A model generated the notes under the pieces. The model made no database searches. It was not told the DNA's origin and saw only the letters and a program-made list of their open reading frames with translations. A DNA stretch of 44,205 nucleotides. Origin: Planctomycetota bacterium (GTDB lineage Bacteria > Planctomycetota > J058 > JAJDCQ01). A program made the translations under genes and the position numbers. Shown here piece after piece: positions 1 to 8,157 of the stretch; within the stretch, counting starts at the first letter, position 1, and each line of letters starts with the position of its first letter. The DNA lies in contig JAJDCQ010000234.1 of assembly GCA_029260755.1 (NCBI GenBank), positions 1-44,205 on the forward strand, given 5' to 3'.

Positions 1-168
1 CGGGCCCAACGCACAAATACCTACATTCCCCTACCGCTCCCGCGAGCGCGCGCGCGGACCGCTCGGCGTACGTCCTCACGGACGCCCTCACGCCTCTTCG
101 GGTGAACGCCTTTCCGAAGACGCCGTCGTCGCTCGAGGTGACGACGGCCACGAGAGGAGCAATCGACG
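1..168. other. non-coding leader of the first gene
   Basis: I see no convincing gene here. The stretch is GC-rich with a run of alternating CG near 45-55. It ends in a good ribosome binding site, AGGAG at 155-159, nine bases before the ATG at 169. No clear sigma-70 promoter could be picked out. Confidence 0.5.
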
Positions 169-885
169 ATGCGGAAGCGTCATCACCGAGGGTTCACCCT
201 CATCGAGCTGCTGGTCGTGATCGCGATCATCGGGATCCTGGCCAGTCTTCTTCTTCCGGCGCTGACGAAGGTCCGGGAGAGGGCGAACCGGATCAAGTGC
301 GCCAGCAACCTGAAGCAGGTCGGCATCAGCTCGATCGCCTACATGACGAGCGCGTTCGGGCCGGCTCATCGCAAGGGGTTCATGCCGCACATCAATGCGA
401 TCGGCACGCCCGACGGCGACGCCGAGGTCGGTCTGGTGTGGGAGCTGCTCGTGAAGACGGGCGAGATCGACGACCCCGAGATCTTCGTCTGTCCCTCGTC
501 CACCGACATCCCGCTCCGGCTCCAGCAGGGGGCCTCGCCGGCGACCTACGCGTTCGCGGATCCGAACGTGCAGTCGACGACCGAGTTCTCCTACGGCTGG
601 ACGCAGGATCAGCGGACCGACGGCAACTCGAAGTCGAGCACGCTCATCGCCGCCGATCGCAGCATCACCAACATCGACCAGCAGACGAACGCGAACACCG
701 GTGCGGCGAACGACTCGGTCGTGAACCACCCCAACGGTCGGAACCTGCTCCGGTTCGATGGCTCGGTCGACTTCCTCCCGCGGGACGTCGAGGAGGGCCT
801 CATCGGCGCGATCGACACGGACGTGACGGCCGAGCTCGGCCGACTCAACATCTTCGCGGTCAACGAGCAGTACGGCGGGTCGTAA
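169..885 (+). CDS. type IV pilin-like / H-x9-DG family exported protein
   Basis: A 238-residue protein with a textbook prepilin N-terminus: short basic leader MRKRHHRG, cleavage expected between G8 and F9, then FTLIELLVVIAIIGILASLL with the conserved Glu at +5 (E13) and a hydrophobic helix that would anchor or assemble the protein. The sequence CASNLKQVG after the helix and the C-terminal H187-x9-D197-G198 motif are hallmarks of the large DUF1559-like pilin family expanded in Planctomycetota. A prepilin peptidase would process it in the membrane; the assembled role (pilus, pseudopilus or surface protein) is not known for this family. At 238 residues it is shorter than many DUF1559 proteins, which often exceed 300. 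It stands alone, with AGGAG nine bases before the ATG and a strong GC hairpin after the stop. Confidence 0.93.
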   Translation: MRKRHHRGFTLIELLVVIAIIGILASLLLPALTKVRERANRIKCASNLKQVGISSIAYMTSAFGPAHRKGFMPHINAIGTPDGDAEVGLVWELLVKTGEIDDPEIFVCPSSTDIPLRLQQGASPATYAFADPNVQSTTEFSYGWTQDQRTDGNSKSSTLIAADRSITNIDQQTNANTGAANDSVVNHPNGRNLLRFDGSVDFLPRDVEEGLIGAIDTDVTAELGRLNIFAVNEQYGGS

Positions 886-911
886 AGATCCTTGGGAGTG
901 GATGTTTCGTT

Positions 912-944
912 CGAGGGGCGGGGGCTGTATGCCCCCGCCCCTCG
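912..944 (+). terminator. 14-bp perfect GC hairpin after the pilin-like gene
   Basis: CGAGGGGCGGGGGC (912-925) pairs perfectly with GCCCCCGCCCCTCG (931-944) around a 5-base loop, 27 bases after the stop codon at 885. No T-run follows, so intrinsic termination would be unusual. It may pause polymerase or protect the 3' end. Confidence 0.6.
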
Positions 945-980
945 GGCGGGCGTCCTCGGCGGGCGCGGAATCGGCTGGAG

Positions 981-1203
981 ATGGAACCACGGAGGCACGG
1001 AGGCACGGAGCAGCTTCGAGTGATGCCCCGTCGCGGACCGATCCCGGCGCTCCTTCTCTTGGCCTCCGTCGCCTCGCGTGACCGAGACCGAGAGGGAGCC
1101 ATCCCTGGAGCCGGTCGGCTCGTGCGAGCCGGGATACGGCGCCCTCAGTCGCTCCTCCGTGTCTCCGTGCCTCCGTGGTGACATCTGCTCGCCGAAGGCG
1201 AGC
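981..1203. repeat. octamer inverted-repeat element 1 (CACGGAG family)
   Basis: The left arm at 981-1010 contains CCACGGAGGCACGGAGGCAC and the right arm at 1154-1184 is its near reverse complement, about 140 bases apart. The right arm is followed by a small hairpin GCTCGCC-gaa-GGCGAGC at 1187-1203. The core begins CTTCGAGTG, which recurs in the element at 39021. It lies between the pilin-like gene and the giant zinc-module gene, inside the only gap longer than 300 bases (886-1355). The rest of that gap holds short hairpins (TAGCCC/GGGCTA at 1227-1244, CCCC/GGGG at 1246-1258) and a promoter. I see no gene in it. Confidence 0.85.
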
Positions 1204-1293
1204 CCATCGGGCCTGAGCGAAGTTGATAGCCCATATCCGGGCTAACCCCTACGCGGGGCGAGGGCTCGGCCCGTCGATGGACGGGTGTCGCGG

Positions 1294-1323
1294 TGGACCG
1301 GACGACCCGTCCGGCCGTATACT
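1294..1323 (+). promoter_or_regulatory. promoter with embedded palindrome upstream of the giant zinc-module gene
   Basis: A TATACT -10 box at 1318-1323 lies 18 bases after TGGACC (1294-1299, four of six consensus bases). Between them is a perfect palindrome CCGGACG-acc-CGTCCGG (1298-1314). GACGGGT (1280-1286) and ACCCGTC (1305-1311) form a second inverted pair. Transcription would start near 1330, which excludes an ATG at 1293 and favours the TTG at 1356. Confidence 0.5.
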
Positions 1324-1355
1324 CAGGGCGCGCACGAGGACGAGCGAGCCCTCCC

Positions 1356-4300
1356 TTGAACCCGACCGACGTCACCTCGGCCACCCTCCGGTGTCGCCGC
1401 TGCCAGACGCCCATCGAGAGCCGGGCGCTCGCGCGGGGTGATGCCGGATGGGTCGGCGCCGAGCTCCTCTGCGGGCGCTGCCGGCCGCGCCGGCCGACCG
1501 CCGACGCGTTCAGCGTCGCCGACATCCCCGAGCTCGCCCCGCTCGGCTGCGATCGGTGCAGCGCGGCGATCTCGATCCAGAGCCTCTACACCGAGGCGAT
1601 CGCCTACCTCAACGGGCGCCTCTACTGTGCGGGGTGCCGCGCGAACCTCGGCGCCCTCCTCCAGGCCGCCGGGATCTCGGCGCCGCCCGGAGGCGACGAG
1701 GGAACCGCCTGGGCGACCTGCGCCGGCTGCCTGGCGGGGATCGCCCAGCGATCGATCGCGAGCGGCGAGGCGCGGAGCCTCTCGGGTCAGCTCTTCTGCA
1801 AGAGCTGCTCGGATGCCCTCGAGGCGATGGGTGAGGAGACGGCGCAGACGCTCGCGGATCTCCCCTCGCGCCTCACCTACGGATGCGGCGAATGTCAGGA
1901 CCCCGTCAGCCTCCGGGCGATCGTCACCGGCGCCGCCTGGAACAAGGACGGGCTCGTCCTGTGTCCGGCGTGCCTCGAGAAGACCGGCCCGGCGGAGCTC
2001 GGCAGTCAGGAGGTCGACCCGGCGTCCGCGCCGCCCGGCTTCGGGCCGGCGGCCGGTCTCGAGGTCGACCTCATCGGGGGCGAGGACGGAGGCAGCGACG
2101 GAGGCCGCGAAGGCTCCGGGGGGACGCGGTCGGATCGGCCGAGCTCGGACTCGGTTCCGCGCCTCGAGCCGATCGGCCCGGCGACGATGCCGAGCGCGCC
2201 GCCCGTCGGGCCCGTCGCGACCGTTCCCGCCGACGCGGGGGCGGCGGCCGCGATCGAGACGAAGCCGGCCGAGAAGCCTCTCCCCGCCGGGTTCACGGCC
2301 GCGAAGCCGGGCCGGAGGAAGCCGCGCCCGAGCCGGATCTTCCACGCGGCCGTCGAGGACACCGCGCTGCTGCGGAGCGCGGTGACCGACGTGGTGAAGG
2401 ACCTGCCGAAGGCGCCGCCGCTCGAGTGCGCGGCGTGCGGCAGCCACGTTCCGATCGAGAGCCTGTTCTCGACGCCGGTCGCCTACCATCAGGGCAGCCT
2501 CTACTGCCCGCGGTGTCGCTCCGATCTCGCGACCCTCCTCTTCTCGGAGGGGGGCGGCCCGTCGCCGCCCGACGTGGCGTCCGCGCACGCGTTCTGCGGT
2601 GCGTGCGGCGACGGGATCTCGGAGAGTCAGATCACCCGCGGCCACGCCCGCGGGCGCGACGGCCACCTCCTGTGTCCTCGCTGCACCGGCGTGGTCGACG
2701 CGATGGCGGCCGAGACCGAGGCGACGCTCTCGCAGCTCCCGAACGTGATCTCCTACCCGTGCGGCGAGTGCCGCCGCTCGGTCTCGCTCAAGGAGATCGC
2801 GATGGGCGAGGCGACCCACTCGGGCGGGGCGATCTTCTGCGCCTTCTGTCGCGGCGGCCGCGGTCAGCTCGTGGCCGAGTCGGACGAGGGCGCCCTCGTG
2901 CGCGGGGCCGCCGCGGCCCGGCCGGAGGCGCGCGCGCCGTCACCGCCCTCGCCCGGCACGAAGAAGCGGAAGAAGAAGCAGCTCCCGCCGGCGCCGGGGA
3001 GCCCCTGCTCGGTCTGCCTCGACCCGATCGACAAGGCGATGATCGAGGCCGAGGAGTTCCTCCGCCACGGCGACATGCTCGCCTGCCGCGACTGCCGCAG
3101 CAAGCTGGAGGAGCTGACGGGCCCGGCGAGCGCGTTCACGGCGCAGGCGGCGCCTGCGCCGATCGACCTCGGGCTGGTCGGGAGCGAGTCCGAGCCCGGG
3201 TTCGAGTCCGAGCCCGAGCCCGAGCCCGAGGTGGCGCCGAGGCCGCGTCGCATCACCGAGAGCCAGCGGATCAGCCTCGACGCGCCGCCCTGCGCCAACT
3301 GCGGCGCCAAGATCCTCCCCGCCGAGATCGCGATGGGGAACATCGAGCGGGTCGCCGGGTCGATGTTCTGTCACCGCTGCCTCGACGCCGCCCGATCGCT
3401 CCGGGCCGAGACCGAATCGTTCGCGCGCCACGTCCAGAGCGCGAGCGTCTCGTGCAGCAAGTGCGACGCGGTCAGCCCGCTCGAGCAGGCGGAGGAGCTC
3501 GGCTGGCTCTTCCGCGACGGCGACCCGTTCTGCCCGCGCTGCCGCGGGAAGGTCATCGAGCAGCGGCGCCGCGAGCTGACCGAGAGCGGCATGCTCCGGA
3601 TCGTCAAGAAGGAGATCGTCCAGGAAGACGCGCCGATCGTCGCCAGCCACGACACCTTCTGCTCGCTGTGCGGCGAGGCCTGCCCGGTCACCGCCGAGGA
3701 GCAGGGCAACTGGCTGATGCTCGGCGGCGATCACTTCTGCGAGCAGTGCCGGGGCGAGGCCGAGCGGCTCCTCGAGATCTCGCACCAGGCGGTGCAGACC
3801 GCGATCCCCGACTGCGCCGGGTGCAAGGCCGAGATCCCGTTCGAGGACGTCCGGGAGCGCCGGATCGCCAAGGCCGAGGGGCACGTCTTCTGCCGGACGT
3901 GCGCGACCGACCTCGCCGCGGTCCTGAAGCGGGTCCGGGACGAGAAGAAGGCCGCGCTGGCCTCCTGCACGGGCTGCGGCGGCAAGATCCCGGCCGAGGC
4001 GCGCCGCGACGGGAAGGTCATCACGTTCCGCGGGCGTCTCTTCTGCCCCGACTGCGGGCCGGAGGTCGCCGAGCTGCGCGAGTCGACCGAGCGGATCGCC
4101 CGGCGCCTCGGCCAGCAGCGGACGCCGTGTGGCGGCTGCGGGAGCCCCGTCCTCGGTCGCGAGCTCGAGGCCACGATCGCCGTCGCCTACCGGGGCGCGA
4201 TCTACTGCCGGAACTGCCGCGATCAGGCCTACGAGCTGATCGGCGCCTATCGCCGCGGCGAGACGATCAGCCTCGAGGGCGTCCGCACCGGGCGGAGCTG

Positions 4301-6590
4301 CGCCGCGTGCAGCACGTCGGTCGAGCGAAAGCCCGGCGACCGAACGGTCGCGTTCCAGTCGTTCGTCTTCTGCGAGGGCTGCGCCCCGGAGATCAAGGCG
4401 CTCCGGCACGAGACCCACATCGCCAGCCGCGTCCCCTACGCGAACGGGCTGCGCTGCTTCGAGTGCAGCGAGCGGGTCGGCGCGGACGCCCTCCGCGCCG
4501 AGAACGCGGTCAGTCACCGGGGGCGGCTCTACTGCCCGCGGTGCCGCGTCCTCTCCTTCGACCGGTTCGGGCAGGCCTCCGACGAGAGCGCGAATCGTTG
4601 CCACACGTGCTCGACCGAGGAGATGGTCGCCGCGCGGAAGCTGCGGACGTGGACCTTCTGCCGGAAGTGCAGCGGCGGGCTGGTCGAGAGCGTCGTCGAG
4701 GAGACCGAGCGGCTCCAGAACGAGGCGCGCTCCGCGTCGAGCGACCGACGCTACACCTGCTACAAGTGTGACTCCGGCATCCCTCGCTCCGACATCCAGA
4801 AGGGCGATGTGATCTCGCGCCAGGGACGACTCTTCTGTGTGAAGTGCAGCGAGCCGATGGCGCTCACCGTCGTCTACGGCGCGCGCCGCCAGGCCGAGGA
4901 GCGGCCGGAGAGCATCGACATCGCGACGGCCATCAAGGTCGCCGCCGCCGGGCGCGAGAGCGATCGCATCGGGATCGGGATCGCCGGTCGGGCGCAGTAC
5001 GAGAAGTACGACCTCGACGCGGGCTGGTCCGGCCGGTTCGGTCTCTCCGACAAGCGCGGCGTCGTGGTGGCTCTTCGCTACGTCGGGGCGGGCGCGGTGA
5101 TCCTCCTCTGCATCGCCGGCGTCGTCGCGTCGCCCTGGCTCCTCTCGAGCGGCCCCTCGCGCCGGGAGCGCCCGAGGGTGGTCGTGAAGCGCGTCGGCGA
5201 GCCGGACCCGCCGCCCGACGCCGGCGAGCCGGACGCGGGCCCGGGCGAGGCGGACGGCCCTCGGCGACCCGACGGGAGTCGGCCGCTCGCGATCCCCGAC
5301 GTGATCGGCGCCGATGGCGGCGGCTCCGACGGCGGCGGCGGTGCCGACGGAGGCAGCCCGAACGGCACGGGCGACGGAACGGGCGACGGCACGGGCGGCT
5401 CGGGGGATGGAACGGGCGGCGGCGAGGCGAGGCCGGCCGAGGTCGCCGGGATGACGCTCGCGGAGGTGCGCCGCGCCGCCGGGGCGATCGTGGTGAGCGG
5501 TCGCTCGGAGGCGCAGCCGGGCTCGATCGTGACGGTGTTGCTGGTCTCCGAGGCGATCAACGACCGCGTCAGCGTCGCGCTCTCGTCGGAGCGCTCCTTC
5601 GAGGTCCGCCTCGGGCCGTACCTGACGGAGCCCGGACCCGAGGCGCGCGTGATCGTGAAGATCGCCGACGATCGATACCCCGGGCAGGCGGATGCGCCGG
5701 TCGCCGCGCCCGCGGTCGTCGAGAAGCCGCCCGAGCTCGCGTGGCCCGAGATCGGTGCGCCGGGGATCCGCTGTCGGCTGCGGGCGCAGGCCTGGCACTA
5801 CGAGAAGAGGCCGCGACGCCCCGGCGGGCCGTGGCGCTTCCTCGACGTCGGCGTCGAGGGCGTCCTCACGATCGAGACGCCGAAGGCGGGGGCCAATGAA
5901 CCGGTCCGGATCGCCTTCGCGGTGACCGAGGGGCGGGTTGTCCGCGAGAAGCTCGTCCGGAAGGAGAACGTCGACACGGTCCGCGACGATGGCGCCGAGC
6001 GCGCCCTCGCCGGCGCCGAGCTCGCCTTCGAGGCGGACGTGAAGTCAGGGCAGGCGTGGCCGCGGGCGGGCAAGAACGCGCGCGTTCCGCCCGATGTGCG
6101 CGCCGCCCTCGCCCGGGCGCTCGCGTCGCTCGTGGCGCGGTCCCGGCAGCTCCGGGCGCCGCTGCCGGGGCGCCATGACCTCGCCCCGGACCTCGTCATC
6201 CAGACGATGTCCACGCGCGGGCCGACCTTCGATCAGGTGCCGCAGATCATCGGCGTGACCCGCGAGTCGGACCCGGAGAAGGAGCGGCCGGCGCGCCGCC
6301 TCTGCAAGGTCGAGGTCGTCCCGAGCCTGCTCCTGCGCGACCCGTCGAGCTGGACGGGCCCCGAGGGCGTCCCGCCGATCGACGTCCGTCAGGTGCGGAT
6401 GGCCATGGAGGTCGAGCCGATGCGGAACGAGCTCGCCCCGCCGATCCGGGCCCACCTCCGTGGTCAGTGGCACTTCCTCCGCCCGGTCGAGTTCGACCAG
6501 GACGAGGTCGTCGTCGGCGAGCAGGAGGTCTGGGGCTGGGTCGACGACTTCTTCGAGCGGGTCGGCAGCTTCGAGGTGGAGGACGGATAG
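1356..6590 (+). CDS. giant membrane protein with 18 tandem Cys4 zinc-binding modules
   Basis: About 1,744 residues from the TTG at 1356. An in-frame ATG at 1293 exists, but it precedes the promoter and adds unlikely sequence. Residues ~10-1190 carry 18 modules of form C-x2-C-x(n)-C-x2-C; in 16 the middle spacing is exactly 22 residues, in module 15 it is 20 and in module 17 it is 16. The second half resembles (F/Y)CPRC, as in LIM or treble-clef zinc ribbons. Modules alternate: seven (3, 6, 9, 11, 13, 15, 17) are followed by a helical linker, in most cases containing ET or ST (for example EETAQTLADLP), leading into the next module. One transmembrane helix near 1240-1264 (AVILLCIAGVVASPWLL) is followed by a Gly/Asp-rich spacer and an unrecognised extracytoplasmic domain of about 380 residues. 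Cytoplasmic zinc modules and a scaffold or receptor role are inference. No known family of this architecture comes to mind. Confidence 0.88.
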   Translation: MNPTDVTSATLRCRRCQTPIESRALARGDAGWVGAELLCGRCRPRRPTADAFSVADIPELAPLGCDRCSAAISIQSLYTEAIAYLNGRLYCAGCRANLGALLQAAGISAPPGGDEGTAWATCAGCLAGIAQRSIASGEARSLSGQLFCKSCSDALEAMGEETAQTLADLPSRLTYGCGECQDPVSLRAIVTGAAWNKDGLVLCPACLEKTGPAELGSQEVDPASAPPGFGPAAGLEVDLIGGEDGGSDGGREGSGGTRSDRPSSDSVPRLEPIGPATMPSAPPVGPVATVPADAGAAAAIETKPAEKPLPAGFTAAKPGRRKPRPSRIFHAAVEDTALLRSAVTDVVKDLPKAPPLECAACGSHVPIESLFSTPVAYHQGSLYCPRCRSDLATLLFSEGGGPSPPDVASAHAFCGACGDGISESQITRGHARGRDGHLLCPRCTGVVDAMAAETEATLSQLPNVISYPCGECRRSVSLKEIAMGEATHSGGAIFCAFCRGGRGQLVAESDEGALVRGAAAARPEARAPSPPSPGTKKRKKKQLPPAPGSPCSVCLDPIDKAMIEAEEFLRHGDMLACRDCRSKLEELTGPASAFTAQAAPAPIDLGLVGSESEPGFESEPEPEPEVAPRPRRITESQRISLDAPPCANCGAKILPAEIAMGNIERVAGSMFCHRCLDAARSLRAETESFARHVQSASVSCSKCDAVSPLEQAEELGWLFRDGDPFCPRCRGKVIEQRRRELTESGMLRIVKKEIVQEDAPIVASHDTFCSLCGEACPVTAEEQGNWLMLGGDHFCEQCRGEAERLLEISHQAVQTAIPDCAGCKAEIPFEDVRERRIAKAEGHVFCRTCATDLAAVLKRVRDEKKAALASCTGCGGKIPAEARRDGKVITFRGRLFCPDCGPEVAELRESTERIARRLGQQRTPCGGCGSPVLGRELEATIAVAYRGAIYCRNCRDQAYELIGAYRRGETISLEGVRTGRSCAACSTSVERKPGDRTVAFQSFVFCEGCAPEIKALRHETHIASRVPYANGLRCFECSERVGADALRAENAVSHRGRLYCPRCRVLSFDRFGQASDESANRCHTCSTEEMVAARKLRTWTFCRKCSGGLVESVVEETERLQNEARSASSDRRYTCYKCDSGIPRSDIQKGDVISRQGRLFCVKCSEPMALTVVYGARRQAEERPESIDIATAIKVAAAGRESDRIGIGIAGRAQYEKYDLDAGWSGRFGLSDKRGVVVALRYVGAGAVILLCIAGVVASPWLLSSGPSRRERPRVVVKRVGEPDPPPDAGEPDAGPGEADGPRRPDGSRPLAIPDVIGADGGGSDGGGGADGGSPNGTGDGTGDGTGGSGDGTGGGEARPAEVAGMTLAEVRRAAGAIVVSGRSEAQPGSIVTVLLVSEAINDRVSVALSSERSFEVRLGPYLTEPGPEARVIVKIADDRYPGQADAPVAAPAVVEKPPELAWPEIGAPGIRCRLRAQAWHYEKRPRRPGGPWRFLDVGVEGVLTIETPKAGANEPVRIAFAVTEGRVVREKLVRKENVDTVRDDGAERALAGAELAFEADVKSGQAWPRAGKNARVPPDVRAALARALASLVARSRQLRAPLPGRHDLAPDLVIQTMSTRGPTFDQVPQIIGVTRESDPEKERPARRLCKVEVVPSLLLRDPSSWTGPEGVPPIDVRQVRMAMEVEPMRNELAPPIRAHLRGQWHFLRPVEFDQDEVVVGEQEVWGWVDDFFERVGSFEVEDG
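5364..5424 (+). repeat. Gly-Thr-Asp low-complexity repeat inside the giant zinc-module gene
   Basis: Degenerate 12-base units encode GTGDGTGDGTGG and similar. They form the flexible spacer between the transmembrane helix and the C-terminal domain. Such units can change number by slippage. Confidence 0.7.
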
Positions 6591-6603
6591 GGAGTGGTTG
6601 CGG

Positions 6604-6804
6604 CTTCGCCTTCGGCGAAGAGGATGTCACCACGGAGACACGGAGGACACGGAGAATCCACGGAGTCATCCAAGGGCGCGAATGAGCCGCTCCTCTCGCC
6701 CCTCGCTCCATCTCGAGTGACGATCCTCGGGAGACGAGGCCCGATCGGAGACTCTCCGCGTCCTCCGTGTCTCCGTGGTGACATCTTGCTCGCCGCAGGC
6801 GAGC
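6604..6804. repeat. octamer inverted-repeat element 2 (CACGGAG family)
   Basis: The left arm GTCACCACGGAGACACGGAG with more octamers (6621-6654) and the right arm (6754-6785) are near-perfect inverted repeats about 100 bases apart. Small hairpins flank both sides: CTTCGCC-ttc-GGCGAAG (6604-6620) and GCTCGCC-gca-GGCGAGC (6788-6804). The two hairpins differ by paired, structure-preserving changes. The element fills the gap between two convergent genes, starting 13 bases after one stop and ending 13 bases before the other. Confidence 0.87.
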
Positions 6805-6817
6805 CCGCCCCTCTCCA

Positions 6818-7246
6818 CTACTCCTCGCAGGGCCCCTCGCAGAGAGTGCATCCCTCGAAGGCGAGGTCGTCGACCGGCCGCCCGCCGACGAGGTGCTCGG
6901 TGATCACCCGCTCGAGGTTGCCCGGGGTGAGGCTCCGGTACCACGTCCCCTCGGGGTAGACGACGCCGACCGGTCCGAGCTGGCACATCCTCAGACAGCC
7001 GGCCTTGGTCCGGTAGACCGGCGCGTGGGAGAGGTCGGGGAAGAGCTCCTTCAGCCGGCGCTTGAGGTAGACCCAGCTCTCGCGGCCCTGGTCCTGGCTG
7101 CAGCAGTCCGGACCGACGCAGAGGAAGATGTGACGCCGCGTCGAGGCGACGCCGACCTTCCGCACCTTCTCGTCGAGGGCGGCGAGCTGCTCGGCGGTGG
7201 GGTCGTCGGCGGGCGGGTGGGCCGCGGGGCTCGGCTCGTTGCTCAT
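6818..7246 (-). CDS. thioredoxin-like [2Fe-2S] ferredoxin
   Basis: A 142-residue soluble protein. The core matches the thioredoxin-fold [2Fe-2S] ferredoxin family (related to NuoE): C43-x4-C48 (CVGPDC, with C49 adjacent) and C84-x3-C88 (CLRMC) are the expected four cluster ligands. GPVGVVYPEGTWY and a terminal helix typical of the family follow. These proteins carry single electrons; the partner is not evident from neighbours. The C-terminus adds an unusual CTLCEGPCEE, a second cysteine cluster (C133, C136, C140) that could bind another metal or regulate the protein. The N-terminal 35 residues are a Pro/Ala-rich extension and a helix. It is divergent from the next gene and convergent with the zinc-module gene. 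Confidence 0.85.
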   Translation of the reverse strand: MSNEPSPAAHPPADDPTAEQLAALDEKVRKVGVASTRRHIFLCVGPDCCSQDQGRESWVYLKRRLKELFPDLSHAPVYRTKAGCLRMCQLGPVGVVYPEGTWYRSLTPGNLERVITEHLVGGRPVDDLAFEGCTLCEGPCEE

Positions 7247-7293
7247 CGCGCCCCGACGATACCAACCGCGTTCGACCTCGTCACGCCCGGCTC

Positions 7294-7323
7294 TTGGCTC
7301 CGCCGCCGCGACGCCGGTAGAAT
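7294..7323 (+). promoter_or_regulatory. sigma-70-like promoter for the 7354 gene
   Basis: TTGGCT (7294-7299) and TAGAAT (7318-7323) are 18 bases apart, with GGAGG at 7341-7345 and the GTG start at 7354. The gene on the other strand starts at 7246, so this is a divergent intergenic region. Confidence 0.5.
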
Positions 7324-7353
7324 GAGCCGCGGACCCGTCCGGAGGCCGTCTGG

Positions 7354-8157
7354 GTGTCGATCGCGAAGGTCGTCAAGCCGGGAACGTTGAGCTTCATCCT
7401 CTCGAGCACCGCGCCGCTCGGCGAGGCGGATGCGCATCTGGCCACCGTCGCGGCGATGGCCGCCGACGGGCATCGCCGTCAGTGCGAGACGACCCTTCAG
7501 TGGGTGCTCGAGGCTGGCGTGATCGACCGGGACCGCGTCCGCGCCGCGATCTTCATCGCGGGGGCGTTCGCCGGGTCGATCCGGGTGGAGACGGCCCTGT
7601 CGGCCCTCGCCGCGGCGACCTCGGAGATCGAGCGGCCGAGCGATCCGCTCTCCGCGATCATGAGCGCGCCGAGCTCGGCCGGCGGCGCCGGGTCGCGCCG
7701 CGGCGACGACGGGCCGGCCGCGACGGCCGATCCGGCCGCCTGGGCGAAGGCGGGGAATAGGCTGTTCACCGTCGTGCACGGTCAGGACGCGCCGAAGGTC
7801 GGCAAGCGCCTCGACGGCCTCGGGCCCGAGGTCGCCGCCTGGCTGAAGGCGGACTACGGCCGCGCGCTCGACGGCCCGGGAGAGCTCACCCTCCGGAGCC
7901 GGCTGATCGCGTCGGTCGCCGCGTTGATCCCGGTCGAGGCCCCGAGCGCGCTCGAGCGCCTCGTCCGGGCGCTCTCGGCGCATGGCGTCGACGGCGACGA
8001 GGCCTGGGCGATCATCGACGTGACCGGCCGCCTGTTCGAGGAGGGCGGGGCCATCCGGACGGCGCAGGGCGCCTTCGAGCGAGCCCTCGGTCGCCGCGCG
8101 CGTGAGGAGAGCGACGCGCCGGGCGGCGCGCCGGGGGACCCGTACCGATGGGACTGA
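7354..8157 (+). CDS. unknown protein, possible tandem CMD/AhpD-like fold
   Basis: 267 residues from a GTG with GGAGG eight bases upstream. No signal peptide or membrane helix. Two halves look like helical repeats with the spacing of carboxymuconolactone decarboxylase/AhpD domains. Residues ~25-80 run ADAHLATVAAMAADGHRRQC, then a G-V-x-D-x-D-R-V-R-A-A-I pattern; residues ~175-240 run LRSRLIASVAALI, then HGVDGDEAWAIIDV. A Gly/Ala-rich linker joins them. The CxxC-x-H redox site of AhpD is missing in both halves (only C48 near the right place), so any such fold would not be a standard peroxidase partner. This assignment is by eye and weak. The gene overlaps the next by 10 bases, so they are translated together. 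Confidence 0.75.
   Translation: MSIAKVVKPGTLSFILSSTAPLGEADAHLATVAAMAADGHRRQCETTLQWVLEAGVIDRDRVRAAIFIAGAFAGSIRVETALSALAAATSEIERPSDPLSAIMSAPSSAGGAGSRRGDDGPAATADPAAWAKAGNRLFTVVHGQDAPKVGKRLDGLGPEVAAWLKADYGRALDGPGELTLRSRLIASVAALIPVEAPSALERLVRALSAHGVDGDEAWAIIDVTGRLFEEGGAIRTAQGAFERALGRRAREESDAPGGAPGDPYRWD

Noticed and set aside
981..1203. Insertion sequence or complete transposon
   Set aside because: No transposase and no clear target-site duplication; the elements are about 200 bases and non-autonomous at most.
1293..1355. ATG at 1293 as the start of the giant zinc-module protein
   Set aside because: It lies upstream of a -10 box at 1318 and its extra 21 residues look like non-coding sequence; the TTG at 1356 is preferred.
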